The notes under the pieces were generated by a model. That model was not told where the DNA came from. It saw only the letters and a list, made by a program, of their open reading frames with translations, and did not search any database. Below, one piece after another: positions 24,845 through 35,654 of a DNA stretch of 64,000 bases; positions within the stretch are counted from its first letter, which is position 1; each line of letters opens with the position of its first letter. A program made the translations under genes and the position numbers. Origin of the DNA: Oxalobacteraceae bacterium (GTDB lineage: Bacteria; Pseudomonadota; Gammaproteobacteria; Burkholderiales; Burkholderiaceae_D); the NCBI GenBank assembly GCA_030698225.1, contig JAUYNR010000106.1:1-64000 (forward strand), in the 5' to 3' direction.

Positions 24845-25593
24845 GAATGTCTCTTCTCTCTCGGTGTCTTGCGTATCAGTAGCGTGGCGAGATAGCCCAT
24901 CGCCTCGGTCGCGCACAGGCTGCCCACATCGGCCGACAGCATTTCGCCCGGCAAGCCGATGCGGCGTGCAAACGCACAATGCTCGGCGATGCCCATCTCG
25001 CGCAGCAAATCCAGCACCCAGGGCAGCCGCGCGCCGACCTTCATCAGCACGATGATGTCGTGACTCTCGATGTCGCTGCGCAGCGCGGCGGCATCATCGG
25101 GGCACGGCAGGATCAGCGTGCGCTCCTTGCCTTCCCCCAGCGGCCAGCCCAGCGCCGAAGCGGCCGACGCATAGCTGGTAATGCCGGGAAAGGTGCGGTG
25201 CGGCATGTCCGGCAGCCGGTCGCGCAATGCCGCCAGCACATAGCCGTAAGTCGAATAGGTGAGTGAATCGCCTATCGTCAGGTAAGCCACATTGCGCCCG
25301 GCGCACAGTTCGACCGCAATCGTCTCGGCCAGGCCGGTGTAGTGCTCGCTCAGCACCGAGCGGTCCGGGTCCATGTTGAACTCGACATCCCGTATCCGTT
25401 CCGGCGCGATGTCAATCCCCGCCAGGCATTGCAAGGCGACCGAGGTTTCCGTGCCGCGCGCGCGCGGCGCGAACACCACATCGGCCTGGCGCAACGCCTC
25501 GACCGCTGCCAGCGGAATGTAGCCGGCAGGGCCGGGACCGACGCCCAGGCCCCAGAACGTGCCCAGTTTTTGGGGCGTGCCGGTCGCACTCAT
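24841..25593 (-). CDS. cobI: Precorrin-2 C20-methyltransferase
   Basis: A 250-residue methylase (CobI/CbiL). It has FWGLGVGPGPAGYIPLAAVEAL, GRNVAYLTIGDSLTYSTYGYV and FPGITSYASAASALGWPL. It commits precorrin-2 or cobalt-precorrin-2 to corrin formation; sequence alone does not tell me whether it prefers the metal-containing substrate. ATGA overlaps on both sides show tight co-translation with cbiD and cobM. Confidence 0.93.
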   Translation of the reverse strand: MSATGTPQKLGTFWGLGVGPGPAGYIPLAAVEALRQADVVFAPRARGTETSVALQCLAGIDIAPERIRDVEFNMDPDRSVLSEHYTGLAETIAVELCAGRNVAYLTIGDSLTYSTYGYVLAALRDRLPDMPHRTFPGITSYASAASALGWPLGEGKERTLILPCPDDAAALRSDIESHDIIVLMKVGARLPWVLDLLREMGIAEHCAFARRIGLPGEMLSADVGSLCATEAMGYLATLLIRKTPREKRHS

Positions 25594-26744
25594 GCGTCCT
25601 CTCCAAGCGCATTGCCGTGCAGATCGAACAGGCGCACTTCGACCCGTTTGGCTGCCGGCACGCGCTGGTGCGCCAGCACGCCGATACGGCGCTCGATTTC
25701 GACCCACAACGCTTGCGCGCCGGATTCACTTTTTAATCGTTCCATCGCTGCTTCCACTGTATTTGCATTCGTTATTTCGTGTACCAGGTGCGGCGCGAAC
25801 CCCCGCTCCGCCGCCACCCGTGCCACACATCCCATCGCCATCCCGCTCCTGCTGGAATGCGTGTCCCACACCCCGTCGAGCACCTTGGCCAGCTTGCCAG
25901 GGTGCCCCAGCAGCCACAGCACATCCAGTTGGCGCTGCTCCTCGACCAGCGCTGTCTGCGTGAAATCGAGCGCGTCGCCCAGAAAATTTGCAATCTGCAC
26001 CGTGCGCTTTTCCGGCAACAGCAGCACGTCCTTCGCATAGTCGCGACCGATTTTGCCCGGCAGGTAAGCGGTGCTTTGCGCGTCGCCGCCCAATGCGACC
26101 CGGATGTAGACCTCGATCGAGGCGATCCAGGACGCCATCGACATCGGCTCGACGATGCCCGAAGTGCCGAGTATCGAGATCCCGCCGAGAATGCCGAGGC
26201 GCGGGTTGAAGGTTTTCCTGGCGATCACCTCGCCGTTTTCGCATCCGATATGCAGATCGAAACCTGCGCCCGACTCATTTCCTGTGCCGGCCTGTTCCGC
26301 CAGCACTTCGGCCACCGTCAGCCGCATCATCTGGCGCGGCACCGGATTGATCGCCGGCTCCCCTACCGCCACCCGCAAACCGGGCTGGGTCGCGGTGCCG
26401 ACGCCCTTGCCGGCGAAAAACCGTACCTGCCCTGCATCATTGCGGCAGACCTCGGCGAAGATGGTCGCGCCGTGGGTGTTGTCCGGATCATCGCCGCCGT
26501 CTTTCAACACTTCGGCACGCACCGTACATGCATCCAGCCGCTGCACCGCCTGGATCGGCACCATCAGATAATGGGCGCGGTCCGGCAGCGTCACGCGCAC
26601 CCGCTGCTGCGCCTTGCCATCCAGCAGCAGGTAAAGCGCGGCCCTGACTGCGGCTGTCGCGCAACTGCCGGTGGTGCGCCCCCGGCGCAGCCCGTTCGGC
26701 GCCAGCAGGCTCAGATCGAATTCCTCCTGTTCAGCCAGGCTCAT
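25590..26744 (-). CDS. cbiD: Cobalt-precorrin-5B C1-methyltransferase
   Basis: A 384-residue CbiD with the N-terminal [20 protein letters not shown] motif, [14 protein letters not shown] and [20 protein letters not shown]. CbiD is diagnostic of the oxygen-independent, early-cobalt route, where it replaces CobF at C1. The start lies within the end of the cbiX-cbiC gene (14-nt overlap). Confidence 0.94.
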   Translation of the reverse strand: MSLAEQEEFDLSLLAPNGLRRGRTTGSCATAAVRAALYLLLDGKAQQRVRVTLPDRAHYLMVPIQAVQRLDACTVRAEVLKDGGDDPDNTHGATIFAEVCRNDAGQVRFFAGKGVGTATQPGLRVAVGEPAINPVPRQMMRLTVAEVLAEQAGTGNESGAGFDLHIGCENGEVIARKTFNPRLGILGGISILGTSGIVEPMSMASWIASIEVYIRVALGGDAQSTAYLPGKIGRDYAKDVLLLPEKRTVQIANFLGDALDFTQTALVEEQRQLDVLWLLGHPGKLAKVLDGVWDTHSSRSGMAMGCVARVAAERGFAPHLVHEITNANTVEAAMERLKSESGAQALWVEIERRIGVLAHQRVPAAKRVEVRLFDLHGNALGEDA

Positions 26745-28317
26745 ACGCTGCGAGCTGATTCAATGCATCGATCATCATTGCATTGACCACGGTGGCAGCC
26801 CAGGGTGAGCCGCCGCGCGTGCCGCTGTTGGTAATGCGCGGCACCTGCATGCAGCGCCGCAAATCGTCCTTGCTTTCACGGGTGCCGACGAAGCCGACCG
26901 GCAGCCCGATCACCAGCTGCGGACGCCAGCCGTGTTCGCGTATCAGGCGCGTCGCTTCTGCAATCGCGGTCGGCGCATCGCCTATCGCCAGGATGATGTC
27001 GTTGCCGAATTTTTCCCACGCGCGCCGGATTCCGGCCGCAGAGCGGGTGATGCCTTGCGCCTGCGCCATCAAGAAGGTTTCCCGATCATGTACGCCGCAC
27101 CAGGTCTCGATGCCGAGCTGCTCCAGCAATGCGCGCTTCAGGCCGGTCTGCACCATCGTCACGTCAGTCACCACGCGCTTGCAACGCAATAGCGCACGGA
27201 TACCGGTCTCGATCGCGCCCGGCGAAAAATAGATGTCATCGGCCGCGTTGAAGTCGCCGCTGGTATGCACCAGCCGCTGCAGCGCCGTCAGATGCGCGGC
27301 AGGAAAGACCGACCAGTCGCGCCCCGCCGCGATGATGCGAAAGCTTTCCGCTTCGATCGGATGCGGTTCGTAACGCGTGAATTCGGGTTCGGCAGGCGTC
27401 GGGGGCAGGGCAGCTGCGCCTTCCTTTTCCAGAACGCCGCGCACCTGCAGATGATGCGCCTGCTGTGGCTCACCGACCTGCTGCTCGAAACCGACGATCT
27501 GGACCCGGTACTTGCACAGCGTGCAATTCATCGCGGCCCGCCCGTCAACCGCCTCGCGCGCACGCTCGATCAGCACATCGGCCACAAACGGATGCACGCC
27601 GAGATAAGCGGCCTTGAGCAGTTCCAGCCCCGGTTCGCGCTGACGCAATGCATCGGCAGCCGCATAAATCCGCTTGACCAGCACGCCGTCGAACAGAAAG
27701 AACGGCAGCACCACCAGCCTTTTGAATCCCAGGCGGGCGGCGGCGCGCAGGCCGTCATCGACCAATGGCTTGGCAGTGCCGGAAAAGCAGACGTAGACGC
27801 CGCCGAAACCCATGCCTTCTTCGAGCATGCGCGCAAGCTTCGCGATTTCCCCGTTGGCATCCGGATCGGTGGTGCCGCGCCCGACCAGCACCAGACAGCT
27901 GTCGTCGCGCCGCACCGTCTGCGCAGAAAGCGCTTCGGCCGCAACGATATGTTCCTGGGCCAGCTGCAGCAGTTGCGGATGCAGATTGAGCGGCGCGCCG
28001 AAATGGAAGTCGATCTCCGGATATTCCCGCGCCAGCGCCAGCACCTCGCTCGGCATGTCATTCTTGGCGTGGCGCGCACCCAGCAGCACGCCGGGCACCA
28101 CCGCTATTTGCCGCACGCCTGCGGCCAGGCTGGCTTTCACCGCCTGGGCGATGGTCGGGCTGGAAAATTCCAGGTAACCGTGGCTGACCGCATGCTGCGG
28201 CGCACGTGCGCGTATCACTTCAACCAGCGCCTCGAATTCGCGCACGCCATCCGGATCGCGGCTGCCGTGACCGGCGACCACGATGCCGAACTGAACTGGA
28301 TTTTTAGCCTGCGTCAT
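26731..28317 (-). CDS. cbiX-cbiC: Fusion: sirohydrochlorin cobaltochelatase CbiX + precorrin-8X methylmutase CbiC
   Basis: A 528-residue protein. Residues 1 to about 260 hold two class II chelatase repeats of CbiX long form ([16 protein letters not shown], then [17 protein letters not shown]), with metal-site histidines in the first. Residues 263–268 are MNCTLC, the MxCxxC motif that in CbiX of Bacillus megaterium binds an Fe-S cluster. After a linker, residues about 315–528 are CbiC/CobH ([29 protein letters not shown]-like [26 protein letters not shown]). It thus covers the first metal insertion and the late 1,2-type methyl shift. The start overlaps the cbiE stop. Confidence 0.93.
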   Translation of the reverse strand: MTQAKNPVQFGIVVAGHGSRDPDGVREFEALVEVIRARAPQHAVSHGYLEFSSPTIAQAVKASLAAGVRQIAVVPGVLLGARHAKNDMPSEVLALAREYPEIDFHFGAPLNLHPQLLQLAQEHIVAAEALSAQTVRRDDSCLVLVGRGTTDPDANGEIAKLARMLEEGMGFGGVYVCFSGTAKPLVDDGLRAAARLGFKRLVVLPFFLFDGVLVKRIYAAADALRQREPGLELLKAAYLGVHPFVADVLIERAREAVDGRAAMNCTLCKYRVQIVGFEQQVGEPQQAHHLQVRGVLEKEGAAALPPTPAEPEFTRYEPHPIEAESFRIIAAGRDWSVFPAAHLTALQRLVHTSGDFNAADDIYFSPGAIETGIRALLRCKRVVTDVTMVQTGLKRALLEQLGIETWCGVHDRETFLMAQAQGITRSAAGIRRAWEKFGNDIILAIGDAPTAIAEATRLIREHGWRPQLVIGLPVGFVGTRESKDDLRRCMQVPRITNSGTRGGSPWAATVVNAMMIDALNQLAAYEPG

Positions 28318-29018
28318 TTCTGCTCCGCAGCTTCGATCTGGCTGGACATCGGATTAAGCGTGCGGATCAGCATGATGCTCATGTCGGAGACATCGCGCTG
28401 CGCGCATTCGGCCAGCGTGCCGCGCCATTCCGCTTCATTGCGCGTCAGGTTTTCCCATACTTCGGTCGGGTGCTCGGGCGGAATCCCGTTTTCGATCAGG
28501 TAGGCCGCGATATGACGCGGCATGAACGAACGCGCGGCATCCCACGGACAGGGGATCACGATCGCATTGCGCTGGTCTTCGAGCACATGCACCAGATGCC
28601 GCTTGAACGGCGTCAGATCGCCGCGACGATGCAAGGTGATGAAGGTGGTTTCATCAAAACACACCTTGCCGCGCGAGGCCAGAATCTGCGCCGAGGAAAT
28701 GCCGGGCAGGGTTTCCACCGGATGGCCGCAGGCGCGTTCGACCCGTTCCAGATACTGGAAGCCGCTGAAGTGGATGTCGCCCATGAAGACCACCACGCAA
28801 CGCTTGCCCGCATGGTGCGCCGCAGCCACTTTGTCCAGTTGCGCGACCTGGTCGCGATAGTTCATCAGCACCACTTCTGCGCTGGCCGGAATGATGCTTT
28901 GCACGACATTGACCACCGCGTCGAATCCGGCCACCAGGTCGGCATCGCGGATCAGCTCCGCGCCGCGCTGCGTCAAATAGCCGATGTCGCCGGGGCCTGC
29001 TCCGATACAGATAATCAT
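28314..29018 (-). CDS. cbiE: Precorrin-6Y C5-methyltransferase CbiE
   Basis: A 234-residue methylase with [33 protein letters not shown] and [14 protein letters not shown]. It corresponds to the N-terminal half of CobL. The decarboxylating C15 partner, CbiT, is neither fused to it nor found elsewhere in the window. GAGAAAGAAAAC precedes the ATG at 29018. A MITE-like element lies between this gene and the chelatase gene upstream. Confidence 0.9.
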   Translation of the reverse strand: MIICIGAGPGDIGYLTQRGAELIRDADLVAGFDAVVNVVQSIIPASAEVVLMNYRDQVAQLDKVAAAHHAGKRCVVVFMGDIHFSGFQYLERVERACGHPVETLPGISSAQILASRGKVCFDETTFITLHRRGDLTPFKRHLVHVLEDQRNAIVIPCPWDAARSFMPRHIAAYLIENGIPPEHPTEVWENLTRNEAEWRGTLAECAQRDVSDMSIMLIRTLNPMSSQIEAAEQK

Positions 29019-29070
29019 GTTTTCTTTCTCAGTATTCGTCAACGGGATTGATGCTTCCCACATTCATTAG

Positions 29071-29168
29071 GACTTACGCAATATCAAGTAGCGCAGGCCT
29101 CCGTGCCTGCGGCTCGGTGCAGGCACGGAGGCCTGCACTACTGAAAACCGCAATATTTTGCGTAAGTC
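29071..29168. mobile_element. 98-bp MITE-like palindromic element
   Basis: Terminal inverted repeats GACTTACGCAA at 29071 and its complement ending at 29168 enclose a perfect 18-bp inner palindrome (GCAGGCCTCCGTGCCTGC) with a short loop around 29112–29119. There is no coding capacity. I do not see a clear target duplication: the flanks read TTAG and ATGT. The element sits between chlI/D and cbiE inside the operon and would form a strong hairpin in the transcript. Confidence 0.8.
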
Positions 29169-29175
29169 ATGTTGC

Positions 29176-31107
29176 TCAAGTTGCTTTCATGCAGCCGCGG
29201 ATCGTCAGTACCAGGCTTTCCGCCGACAGTTCTTCCAATGTCAGGCATTCAGCGCCCAAAGCCTGCGCCAGTTGGGCGGCCCGTCCCAGCCGCAGATAGC
29301 CGGTTTCGGTATCGAGCACCAGCGCCGGCACGGCGCGCCCAGCCAGCATTTCTGCCAGCGCCAGCGTTTCACGCCATGGGTCGCCGCCGTCGCTCAATGC
29401 CACGTTGGCCTTGCCGTCGCTGAGCAATACCAAAAGCGGAGGCGCACCGTTGGCGGCGGCCTGCTCCAGCGTTTCCAGCGCCAGTTGCAGCGCGTGCGGC
29501 AGCGGCGTGCGGCCGCCGGTGGGCAGCTCGCGCAACCCCTGTTCGGCACGGTCGACGCTGCGGGTCGGCGCCAGCAGCAGTGCCGCTGCCTCGCCGCGAA
29601 AGGAAATGACCGCCACTTCATCACGCCGCTGATAGGCATCGGTCAGCAGCGCCAGTACCGCGCCCTTGACCGCTTCCATGCGGCGCTGCGCGGCCATCGA
29701 ACCGGACGCATCCACCACGAACAGGATCAGGTTGGCGCTCTTGCCGGCGCGGATTTGCTGGTGCAGATCGTTCTTGCTTACCCTGAATTCCAGCGGCTGG
29801 CCGGTTGCTGCAGTCCGTAGCGCCGCGCTGCGCAGCGTGGCCCCGACCGCAAGGCTGGTCGGATTCTGATCCGGCACCGCACGCACCACACGGCCGCGCG
29901 GCGCATCCGCCACTGCGCTGCGGCGGCCGGCAATCGGACGCGCGGAGACCGCGTCCACCGCAATCCGTCTGGCTGCGCCGCCGGCTGCGGCGGCGAACAC
30001 CTGCTGCCCGGTTTCTTGTTCGGTCTCTTGTTCTGAATCTTGTCCTGATTCTGGCTGCTGTCCGTCATCCCCGGATGAGGCATCGGATTCCTGCTCCGGC
30101 GGTGGACTGGCTTGCTGCATCAGTTCGTCAAGCCGATCCTGATCCAGGCCCGGCTGCTCGAAAGGCTTGCGCCGGCGGCGGTGCGGCAGCACCAGTTGCG
30201 CCGCGCTGCGCACATCGTCGGGCGTTACCTGCAGGCGTCCGTCGAGCGCCGCCAGCGCGCGCGATGCCTTGTGCATCACGATGTCGGCACGCAAGCTGGC
30301 GACATCGAATTCGCAGCACAGATGGCTGATCAGGTCGAGCAGTTCGTCATCCAGCAGCACTTTCGGCAACAACTGCTGCGCGGTGGCGAGCTGGACCCGC
30401 AATGCGTGCTGCTGCTGGGCCCAGACGCTGACATAAGCGGCCGGATCGGTTTCAAACGCGATCCGACGGCGCACCACCTCGGCGCGCAAGGTCTTCTCGC
30501 GCGGCGCCGCCACTTCGACCATCAGGCCGAAACGGTCCAGCAGTTGCGGGCGCAGGTCGCCCTCTTCCAGATTCATGGTGCCGATCAGCGTGAAGCGCGC
30601 CGGATGCGTGACCGACAGGCCTTCGCGCTGCACCGAATTGACGCCCATCGCCGCCACGTCCAGCAGCACATCGACCAGATGATCTGCCAGCAGGTTGACT
30701 TCATCGATATACAGAATGCCGCGGTGCGCGGCAGCCAGCAGGCCCGGTTGAAAAGCCCGCCTGGCGCCCTGCAACGCGCGCTCCAGATCGAGCGTGCCGA
30801 GTACCCGGTCTTCGGTCGCACCCAGCGGCAGCGTGATGAAAGGCACCGCACAAGGCTGCACCACGGCAGCCGCGCCGCTGCAGATCTCGCAGTGCCCGCA
30901 CGGCGTGCCGGGCAGGCAGTTGAATGCGCAACCGGCAATGCGTTCGATCGGCGGCAGGATAGCGGTCAGCGCGCGCGCCGCCGTACTTTTGGCGGTGCCT
31001 TTATCGCCCCGGATCAGCACGCCGCCCAGAGTGGTATCGACCGCACACAGCAGCAACGCGGTCTTCAACTGCGGCTGTCCGACGATGGCGGAAAATGGAA
31101 AATGCAT
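29176..31107 (-). CDS. Mg-chelatase-type ChlI–ChlD fused subunit of the cobaltochelatase
   Basis: A 643-residue protein. The N-terminal AAA+ ATPase (ChlI/BchI-like) has Walker A GDKGTAKST at 34–42, a cysteine cluster CAFNCLPGTPCGHCEIC at about 61–77, and Walker B ILYIDEVNLL. A middle acidic, Gln/Glu-rich linker (EQESDASSGDDGQQPESGQ) follows. The C-terminal VWA domain has the MIDAS motif VDASGSM. It should form the motor of a class I chelatase with CobN, replacing separate CobS/CobT. The cobN stop lies 10 bp upstream of its ATG. Confidence 0.9.
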   Translation of the reverse strand: MHFPFSAIVGQPQLKTALLLCAVDTTLGGVLIRGDKGTAKSTAARALTAILPPIERIAGCAFNCLPGTPCGHCEICSGAAAVVQPCAVPFITLPLGATEDRVLGTLDLERALQGARRAFQPGLLAAAHRGILYIDEVNLLADHLVDVLLDVAAMGVNSVQREGLSVTHPARFTLIGTMNLEEGDLRPQLLDRFGLMVEVAAPREKTLRAEVVRRRIAFETDPAAYVSVWAQQQHALRVQLATAQQLLPKVLLDDELLDLISHLCCEFDVASLRADIVMHKASRALAALDGRLQVTPDDVRSAAQLVLPHRRRRKPFEQPGLDQDRLDELMQQASPPPEQESDASSGDDGQQPESGQDSEQETEQETGQQVFAAAAGGAARRIAVDAVSARPIAGRRSAVADAPRGRVVRAVPDQNPTSLAVGATLRSAALRTAATGQPLEFRVSKNDLHQQIRAGKSANLILFVVDASGSMAAQRRMEAVKGAVLALLTDAYQRRDEVAVISFRGEAAALLLAPTRSVDRAEQGLRELPTGGRTPLPHALQLALETLEQAAANGAPPLLVLLSDGKANVALSDGGDPWRETLALAEMLAGRAVPALVLDTETGYLRLGRAAQLAQALGAECLTLEELSAESLVLTIRGCMKAT

Positions 31108-31117
31108 GTTTATCAAC

Positions 31118-34100
31118 TTATATGCCGCGCGGTGTCTCGCCGCGCGCCTCCAGCAGAGTTTCGCTTTGCAGATACAGTTCGCGCAGCGCTTCCAGCGTCT
31201 GCGGTTTCGGCTCGGCCCACATGCCGCGATGGGCGGCTTCCAGCAGGCGCTCGGCGATCGCGTTCTGCGCCCACGGATTGGCTTCCTGCAGGAAACGCTG
31301 CATCGCGGGGTCGAACGCATAACTGCTGGCCACCTGTTCGTACATCCAGTCGTCCATCACCTGTGCGGTGGCGTCGTAACCGAACAGGTAATCGACTGTT
31401 GCAGTCAGTTCCAGCCCGCCCTTATAGCCATGACGCTGAATGCTGGCCAGCCACTTCGGATTGACCACGCGCGAGCGGAACACCCGCAGGGTCTCTTCCT
31501 TCAGGTCGCGCACCTGGGCTCGCGCCGGATCATGGCTGTCGCCGAAATAGCGGCGCGGCTGCTGTCCTGTCAGCGCGCGGATGGTGGCGATCATGCCGCC
31601 GTGAAATTGCAGGTAATCGTCGCTGTCGAAAATGTCGTGTTCGCGATTATCCTGGTTGTGCAGCGCCACCTGCACCCCGGACAGCCGGACCCGGAATGCA
31701 TCGCGCTGGTCAACCCCTTGCGTGCCACGCGCATACGCATAGCCGCCCCAGTTGACGTAGGCTTCGGCGAAATCGGCATCGGTCTGCCAGTTCTTTTCCT
31801 GGATCAGCGGCAAGATACCGGCGCCATAGCTGCCCGGTTTGGCGCCGAAGACGCGATAGCCGGCGCGTTGTGACGCCAGTTCTTGCGGCAGGCCCTTGTC
31901 GATCCACTCGCTCAATTCGGCTAGGTAATGCTTGCGCACGAAATTCTGCGACGGCGGCTCGTCAAGCCTGATCACCGCATTGACCGCATCATCGATCAGG
32001 TCGATCAGCTGCGGGAATGCGTCGCGGAAAAAACCGCTGATGCGGGTCGTCACGTCGATGCGCGGGCGTTTCAGTTCTGCCAGCGGCACCACTTCGACGC
32101 CGATCAGCTGGCGGTTCTCCGGCCGCCATACCGGGCGCACGCCGAGCAACGCCAGTATCTGCGCGACGTCGTCGCCGTGGGTGCGCATCGCGCTGGTGCC
32201 CCAGATGCTGATCGCGACGCTTTCCGGATAGTCCCCGGTTTCACGCAGATGACGCGTCAACACCTCGTGCGCCAGTTGTTGCCCGACACGCCAGGCCGAT
32301 TGCGACGGTACGCTGCGCGGATCGACCGAATAGAAATTGCGTCCGGTTGGCAGGATGTGCGCCATGCCGCGCGTCGGCGAGCCGCTCGGCCCTGCCGGCA
32401 CATAAGCGCCGGACAAACCGCCCAACAGGTTGTCGATCTCGTCCGACGCGCGCGCCAGGTTCGGCACCAGTTCGCGACAGGCAAAACCGAGTACCCGGCG
32501 CAAGGCGTCGTAGCGGGCGCTGTCATCGGTCACCGCATCCTTGTGCACGATGCTGGCCGGCATGCTGCGCGCCACCGGTACCCGATGCTTGCTGACTTGC
32601 GCGAGAACGCTGCTGCGTGAGCGCAGTGCCGGTTGCAGCAGCGGCTGACTGACTGCCGCGCTATCGGCATCCAGTCCGGCAAATGTTTTGGCCAGGACTT
32701 CGTTGATACGGGTTGCAAGGTAATCGTGTGCCTGCAATTCGATGAACAGTTTGCGGCACAGCACATCGATGGCCTCCAGCGCATCGGCACGGGTGACCAC
32801 AGGCCGCTCGGCCAGGCGCCCCAGAGCGCTGACCACATTCAAGCGACGTCCCTTGGAATCGAGCAGCATCTCGATCTGCAAACCGAACAGGCGCGCCACT
32901 TCCGCCTGCAGGCCGGGAATATCCTGGTTCGGCAGGCGCGTCAGCGACACCAGCATGTCCACCAGCTGCGCGTCTTGCGGCGATTGCCCGAGGATATGCA
33001 GGCCGTCGCGGATTTGCGCGCTGCCCAGCTCGCACAGGTAGCCGTCGAGATCCTCAATCAGATGGGCGACATCGGCGCCATCCATAGTCGCCAGCGCGGC
33101 CGGAAGTTCTTCGTCATGCTCATGCGGATGATCGTGATCGTGGTCGTGCGGATGGCCGTGATCGTGTCCGTGGTCATGGTCGTGGTCATGGTCGTGGTCA
33201 TGATGCAGCAGCCTGGACTGCAGATCCGCATCCAGGTTGGTTTGCTTGACCAGTTCCCATATCTGCTGCTGCAACAGCGGCAGCTTGGCCGGGTCGAGCA
33301 CTTCGACCTGATAATACTCATCGACCAGTTGCGTCAACTGGGCCAACGCGCCATAGGTGTCGGCGGTGGTCATCGGCGGCGTCAGGTGATCGACGATGAC
33401 CGCGTGGGCGCGGCGCTTGGCCTGCGCGCCCTCGCCGGGATCATTGATGATGAAAGGGTAAAACAGCGGGATATCGGCCAGCAGCGCATCCGGAAAACAA
33501 TTTTCGGACAAGCCAACGCCCTTGCCCGGCAGCCATTCGAGCGTGCCATGCTTGCCGACGTGAACGATGGCGTCAGCGCGCCACTCGTCGCGCAACCAGC
33601 GGTACAGCGCGTAGTAATGGTGGGTCGGCGGCAAATCCGGCTGATGATAAATCGCGTCCGGATCCATGCCGTAGCCGCGCGGCGGCTGCAATGCCACGAA
33701 GGCATTGCCCAGTTCTATCCCTGCCAGCGCCAGATGATCGTCATGCAGATAGGCGACGCCCGGCGCCGCGCCCCATTGCGCGGTCATTTTCTCCTGCATT
33801 TCACGCGGCAAATCGGCAAACCATCCCGCGTATTGTGCTGACGACACGCGGCCAACCGCGTGCGTCAACTGCTCGCTGGTGAGATAGGTATTGTCGTAGG
33901 CGCAGCGGTCGATCAGCGCGTGGATCAGCGCGGTGCCGCTCTCTGGCAACCGATCGATCCGATAACCGGCGTCTTGCATCGCGCGCAGGATGTGCATCAG
34001 CGAGGCCGGCGAGTCGAGGCCAACTGCATTGCCGATTTGCGATGCCTTGCTATTGGAATTGGTGAAGATGAAAGCCACGCGCTTGTCCGCATTATGCAAG

Positions 34101-35236
34101 CGCTTTAACTGCGCAAAGCGCGCTGCCAGCCCGGCCACCCGCGCCACCCGATCCGGTACCGGTTCGTATTCGACCAGTTCCTTCGAATGGCCGACAGCCC
34201 TGGCCTTGAACGACACCGGCACGCTGATGATGCGTCCGTCGAACTCCGGCAACACCACGTTCATCGCAGCATCGAGCGGATTCAGGCCGCGTGCCAATTG
34301 CTGCCACTGATCTTGCGTCATGCCGCTGGTAATGGCTTGCAGCACCGGTACATTCAACTGCTCCAGCGCGCTTACCGACCAGCCGGCCGGGGTTGGCCCG
34401 CCCGGCGTGATCTCGCCCATCGCAAACGAGGTGGTGTTGATCAGCACGTCGATATGCGATACCGGCTGACCGTTGATTGAGCCCGTGAAATAAGCCAAGG
34501 CAGTCGGCAGCTTTGCGCCGCCATCGCTGCCGGCGCGCAAAGACGATGTAAACACCGGCAGCACATTCATCCCGCGCTTTTCCAGCGCATCGATCAGCGC
34601 ATCGACAAAGCGCGTGTTGCCGCTGATCCAGTGCGCACGGTAGAAAATGATCCCGACGCCCGGCCGCTGCGCTGCATGCGTTAATTCGCACTGCGCCAGC
34701 CAGTCATCGATGCCGGCGCCCTGGGCCAGATCCGGGTGGTAGATTCCATGCTCGGGCAAGGCAACCGCAGGCTCGTAACCGAAGCCGGTCAGCAGAAAAT
34801 GATCGGACAAACAACGCAGCAATTGCGCCAGATTCACGCTGCCGCCGGCCTGGAAATACGCCAGCGCCTGCTGCAATACATCGGATGCAACAGTCGATAC
34901 CGCCGCCAGCTCCGGGTCGGGCTCGCCGGTGCCGCTGATGGCGATCAGATGCAGGCCGCGCTTGCGGGCTTGCTGCAGCAGTTCGGCAAAACCCGGCACG
35001 CTGCCAAGACGCCCCAGCACCCGCAGAATGATGATCTGCGCTTCGGCCAGTTCATGTTCAAGCAGCGCCGCCATCTGCGCTTCATTCTCCAATGCCTGCA
35101 GGTTGACTCCGGTCACGGCGGGGAATTCTTGCGGCAGTTGCGCCAGTGCGCTGTGCAGCACGGTCAGATCGTTCGGTGCGTGGGTCAGCAGCGCGATGCG
35201 GGCGCTGGGCGCCATTGCTGCCATTGCTTCACGCAT
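31118..35236 (-). CDS. cobN: Cobaltochelatase large subunit CobN with His-rich insert
   Basis: About 1372 residues, somewhat longer than usual. It belongs to the CobN/BchH family, which inserts cobalt into hydrogenobyrinic a,c-diamide; family blocks include [38 protein letters not shown] and [13 protein letters not shown]. An insert at 33112–33206 encodes about 30 residues that are almost only His and Asp, a likely metal-gathering loop. The ATG at 35236 overlaps the ferredoxin stop by 8 nt; a further ATG lies at 35224. With the ChlI/D gene downstream it makes a complete class I chelatase. Confidence 0.94.
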   Translation of the reverse strand: MREAMAAMAPSARIALLTHAPNDLTVLHSALAQLPQEFPAVTGVNLQALENEAQMAALLEHELAEAQIIILRVLGRLGSVPGFAELLQQARKRGLHLIAISGTGEPDPELAAVSTVASDVLQQALAYFQAGGSVNLAQLLRCLSDHFLLTGFGYEPAVALPEHGIYHPDLAQGAGIDDWLAQCELTHAAQRPGVGIIFYRAHWISGNTRFVDALIDALEKRGMNVLPVFTSSLRAGSDGGAKLPTALAYFTGSINGQPVSHIDVLINTTSFAMGEITPGGPTPAGWSVSALEQLNVPVLQAITSGMTQDQWQQLARGLNPLDAAMNVVLPEFDGRIISVPVSFKARAVGHSKELVEYEPVPDRVARVAGLAARFAQLKRLHNADKRVAFIFTNSNSKASQIGNAVGLDSPASLMHILRAMQDAGYRIDRLPESGTALIHALIDRCAYDNTYLTSEQLTHAVGRVSSAQYAGWFADLPREMQEKMTAQWGAAPGVAYLHDDHLALAGIELGNAFVALQPPRGYGMDPDAIYHQPDLPPTHHYYALYRWLRDEWRADAIVHVGKHGTLEWLPGKGVGLSENCFPDALLADIPLFYPFIINDPGEGAQAKRRAHAVIVDHLTPPMTTADTYGALAQLTQLVDEYYQVEVLDPAKLPLLQQQIWELVKQTNLDADLQSRLLHHDHDHDHDHDHGHDHGHPHDHDHDHPHEHDEELPAALATMDGADVAHLIEDLDGYLCELGSAQIRDGLHILGQSPQDAQLVDMLVSLTRLPNQDIPGLQAEVARLFGLQIEMLLDSKGRRLNVVSALGRLAERPVVTRADALEAIDVLCRKLFIELQAHDYLATRINEVLAKTFAGLDADSAAVSQPLLQPALRSRSSVLAQVSKHRVPVARSMPASIVHKDAVTDDSARYDALRRVLGFACRELVPNLARASDEIDNLLGGLSGAYVPAGPSGSPTRGMAHILPTGRNFYSVDPRSVPSQSAWRVGQQLAHEVLTRHLRETGDYPESVAISIWGTSAMRTHGDDVAQILALLGVRPVWRPENRQLIGVEVVPLAELKRPRIDVTTRISGFFRDAFPQLIDLIDDAVNAVIRLDEPPSQNFVRKHYLAELSEWIDKGLPQELASQRAGYRVFGAKPGSYGAGILPLIQEKNWQTDADFAEAYVNWGGYAYARGTQGVDQRDAFRVRLSGVQVALHNQDNREHDIFDSDDYLQFHGGMIATIRALTGQQPRRYFGDSHDPARAQVRDLKEETLRVFRSRVVNPKWLASIQRHGYKGGLELTATVDYLFGYDATAQVMDDWMYEQVASSYAFDPAMQRFLQEANPWAQNAIAERLLEAAHRGMWAEPKPQTLEALRELYLQSETLLEARGETPRGI

Positions 35237-35567
35237 GCTGATTATCCAATGGGTAAGTATCACCTTCGGCCAGCCGATGAAAGATCAGATCGCTGACCTC
35301 GCGCCCGCCCTCCAGATGTTCGACAACGATGCGCTCCAGCGCTGCCTCGTCCGCGCATTGGTACCAAACGCCTTCCGGATACACGACGAGAATCGGGCCC
35401 TGGTTCTGGCAGGCGACCATGCAGTGGGTTCTGGTGCGCTTGATGCGCAGCTCCGGACGGGCGTCGATCTTCTCCCCCATCAATTCGAACATGGCCTGCG
35501 CCTGCACGCCATCTTCGGTGCAGCGCGGCCCGACGCACATCAATACGTGTCTGGTGTGGATTCTCAT
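35229..35567 (-). CDS. Thioredoxin-like (2Fe-2S) ferredoxin (CbiW-like)
   Basis: A 112-residue thioredoxin-fold ferredoxin. Four cysteines in the pattern MCVGPRC ... THCMVAC match the [2Fe-2S] family found in cobalamin operons, where one member is called CbiW. It could provide electrons for corrin reduction steps or supply the CbiX cluster; the role is not known. I chose the ATG at 35567; the longer frame would run through a palindrome at 35590 that looks regulatory. It heads the main operon. Confidence 0.85.
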   Translation of the reverse strand: MRIHTRHVLMCVGPRCTEDGVQAQAMFELMGEKIDARPELRIKRTRTHCMVACQNQGPILVVYPEGVWYQCADEAALERIVVEHLEGGREVSDLIFHRLAEGDTYPLDNQHA

Positions 35568-35589
35568 TACATTATCTACCGTCCGGGTT

Positions 35590-35608
35590 TGCAGTATGGA
35601 ATACTGCA
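35590..35608. promoter_or_regulatory. Perfect palindrome just upstream of the main cob operon
   Basis: TGCAGTAT and ATACTGCA flank a 3-bp spacer, 23 bp upstream of the ferredoxin start. It could be a repressor operator or an RNA hairpin in the leader. No cobalamin riboswitch is visible between this operon and the cbtA terminator. Confidence 0.5.
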
Positions 35609-35654
35609 CCCAACTAATTTTAAAAAACAAGGAGTATAGTGATTTTTGTGGTAT

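Noticed and set aside
29071-29168. Simple rho-independent terminator between chlI/D and cbiE
   Set aside because: The symmetric terminal repeats and lack of a U-run after the inner stem fit a mobile palindrome better, though an effect on transcription is still possible.
33112-33206. CRISPR-like or tandem-repeat array
   Set aside because: The repeats are His/Asp codons in the cobN reading frame, without spacers.
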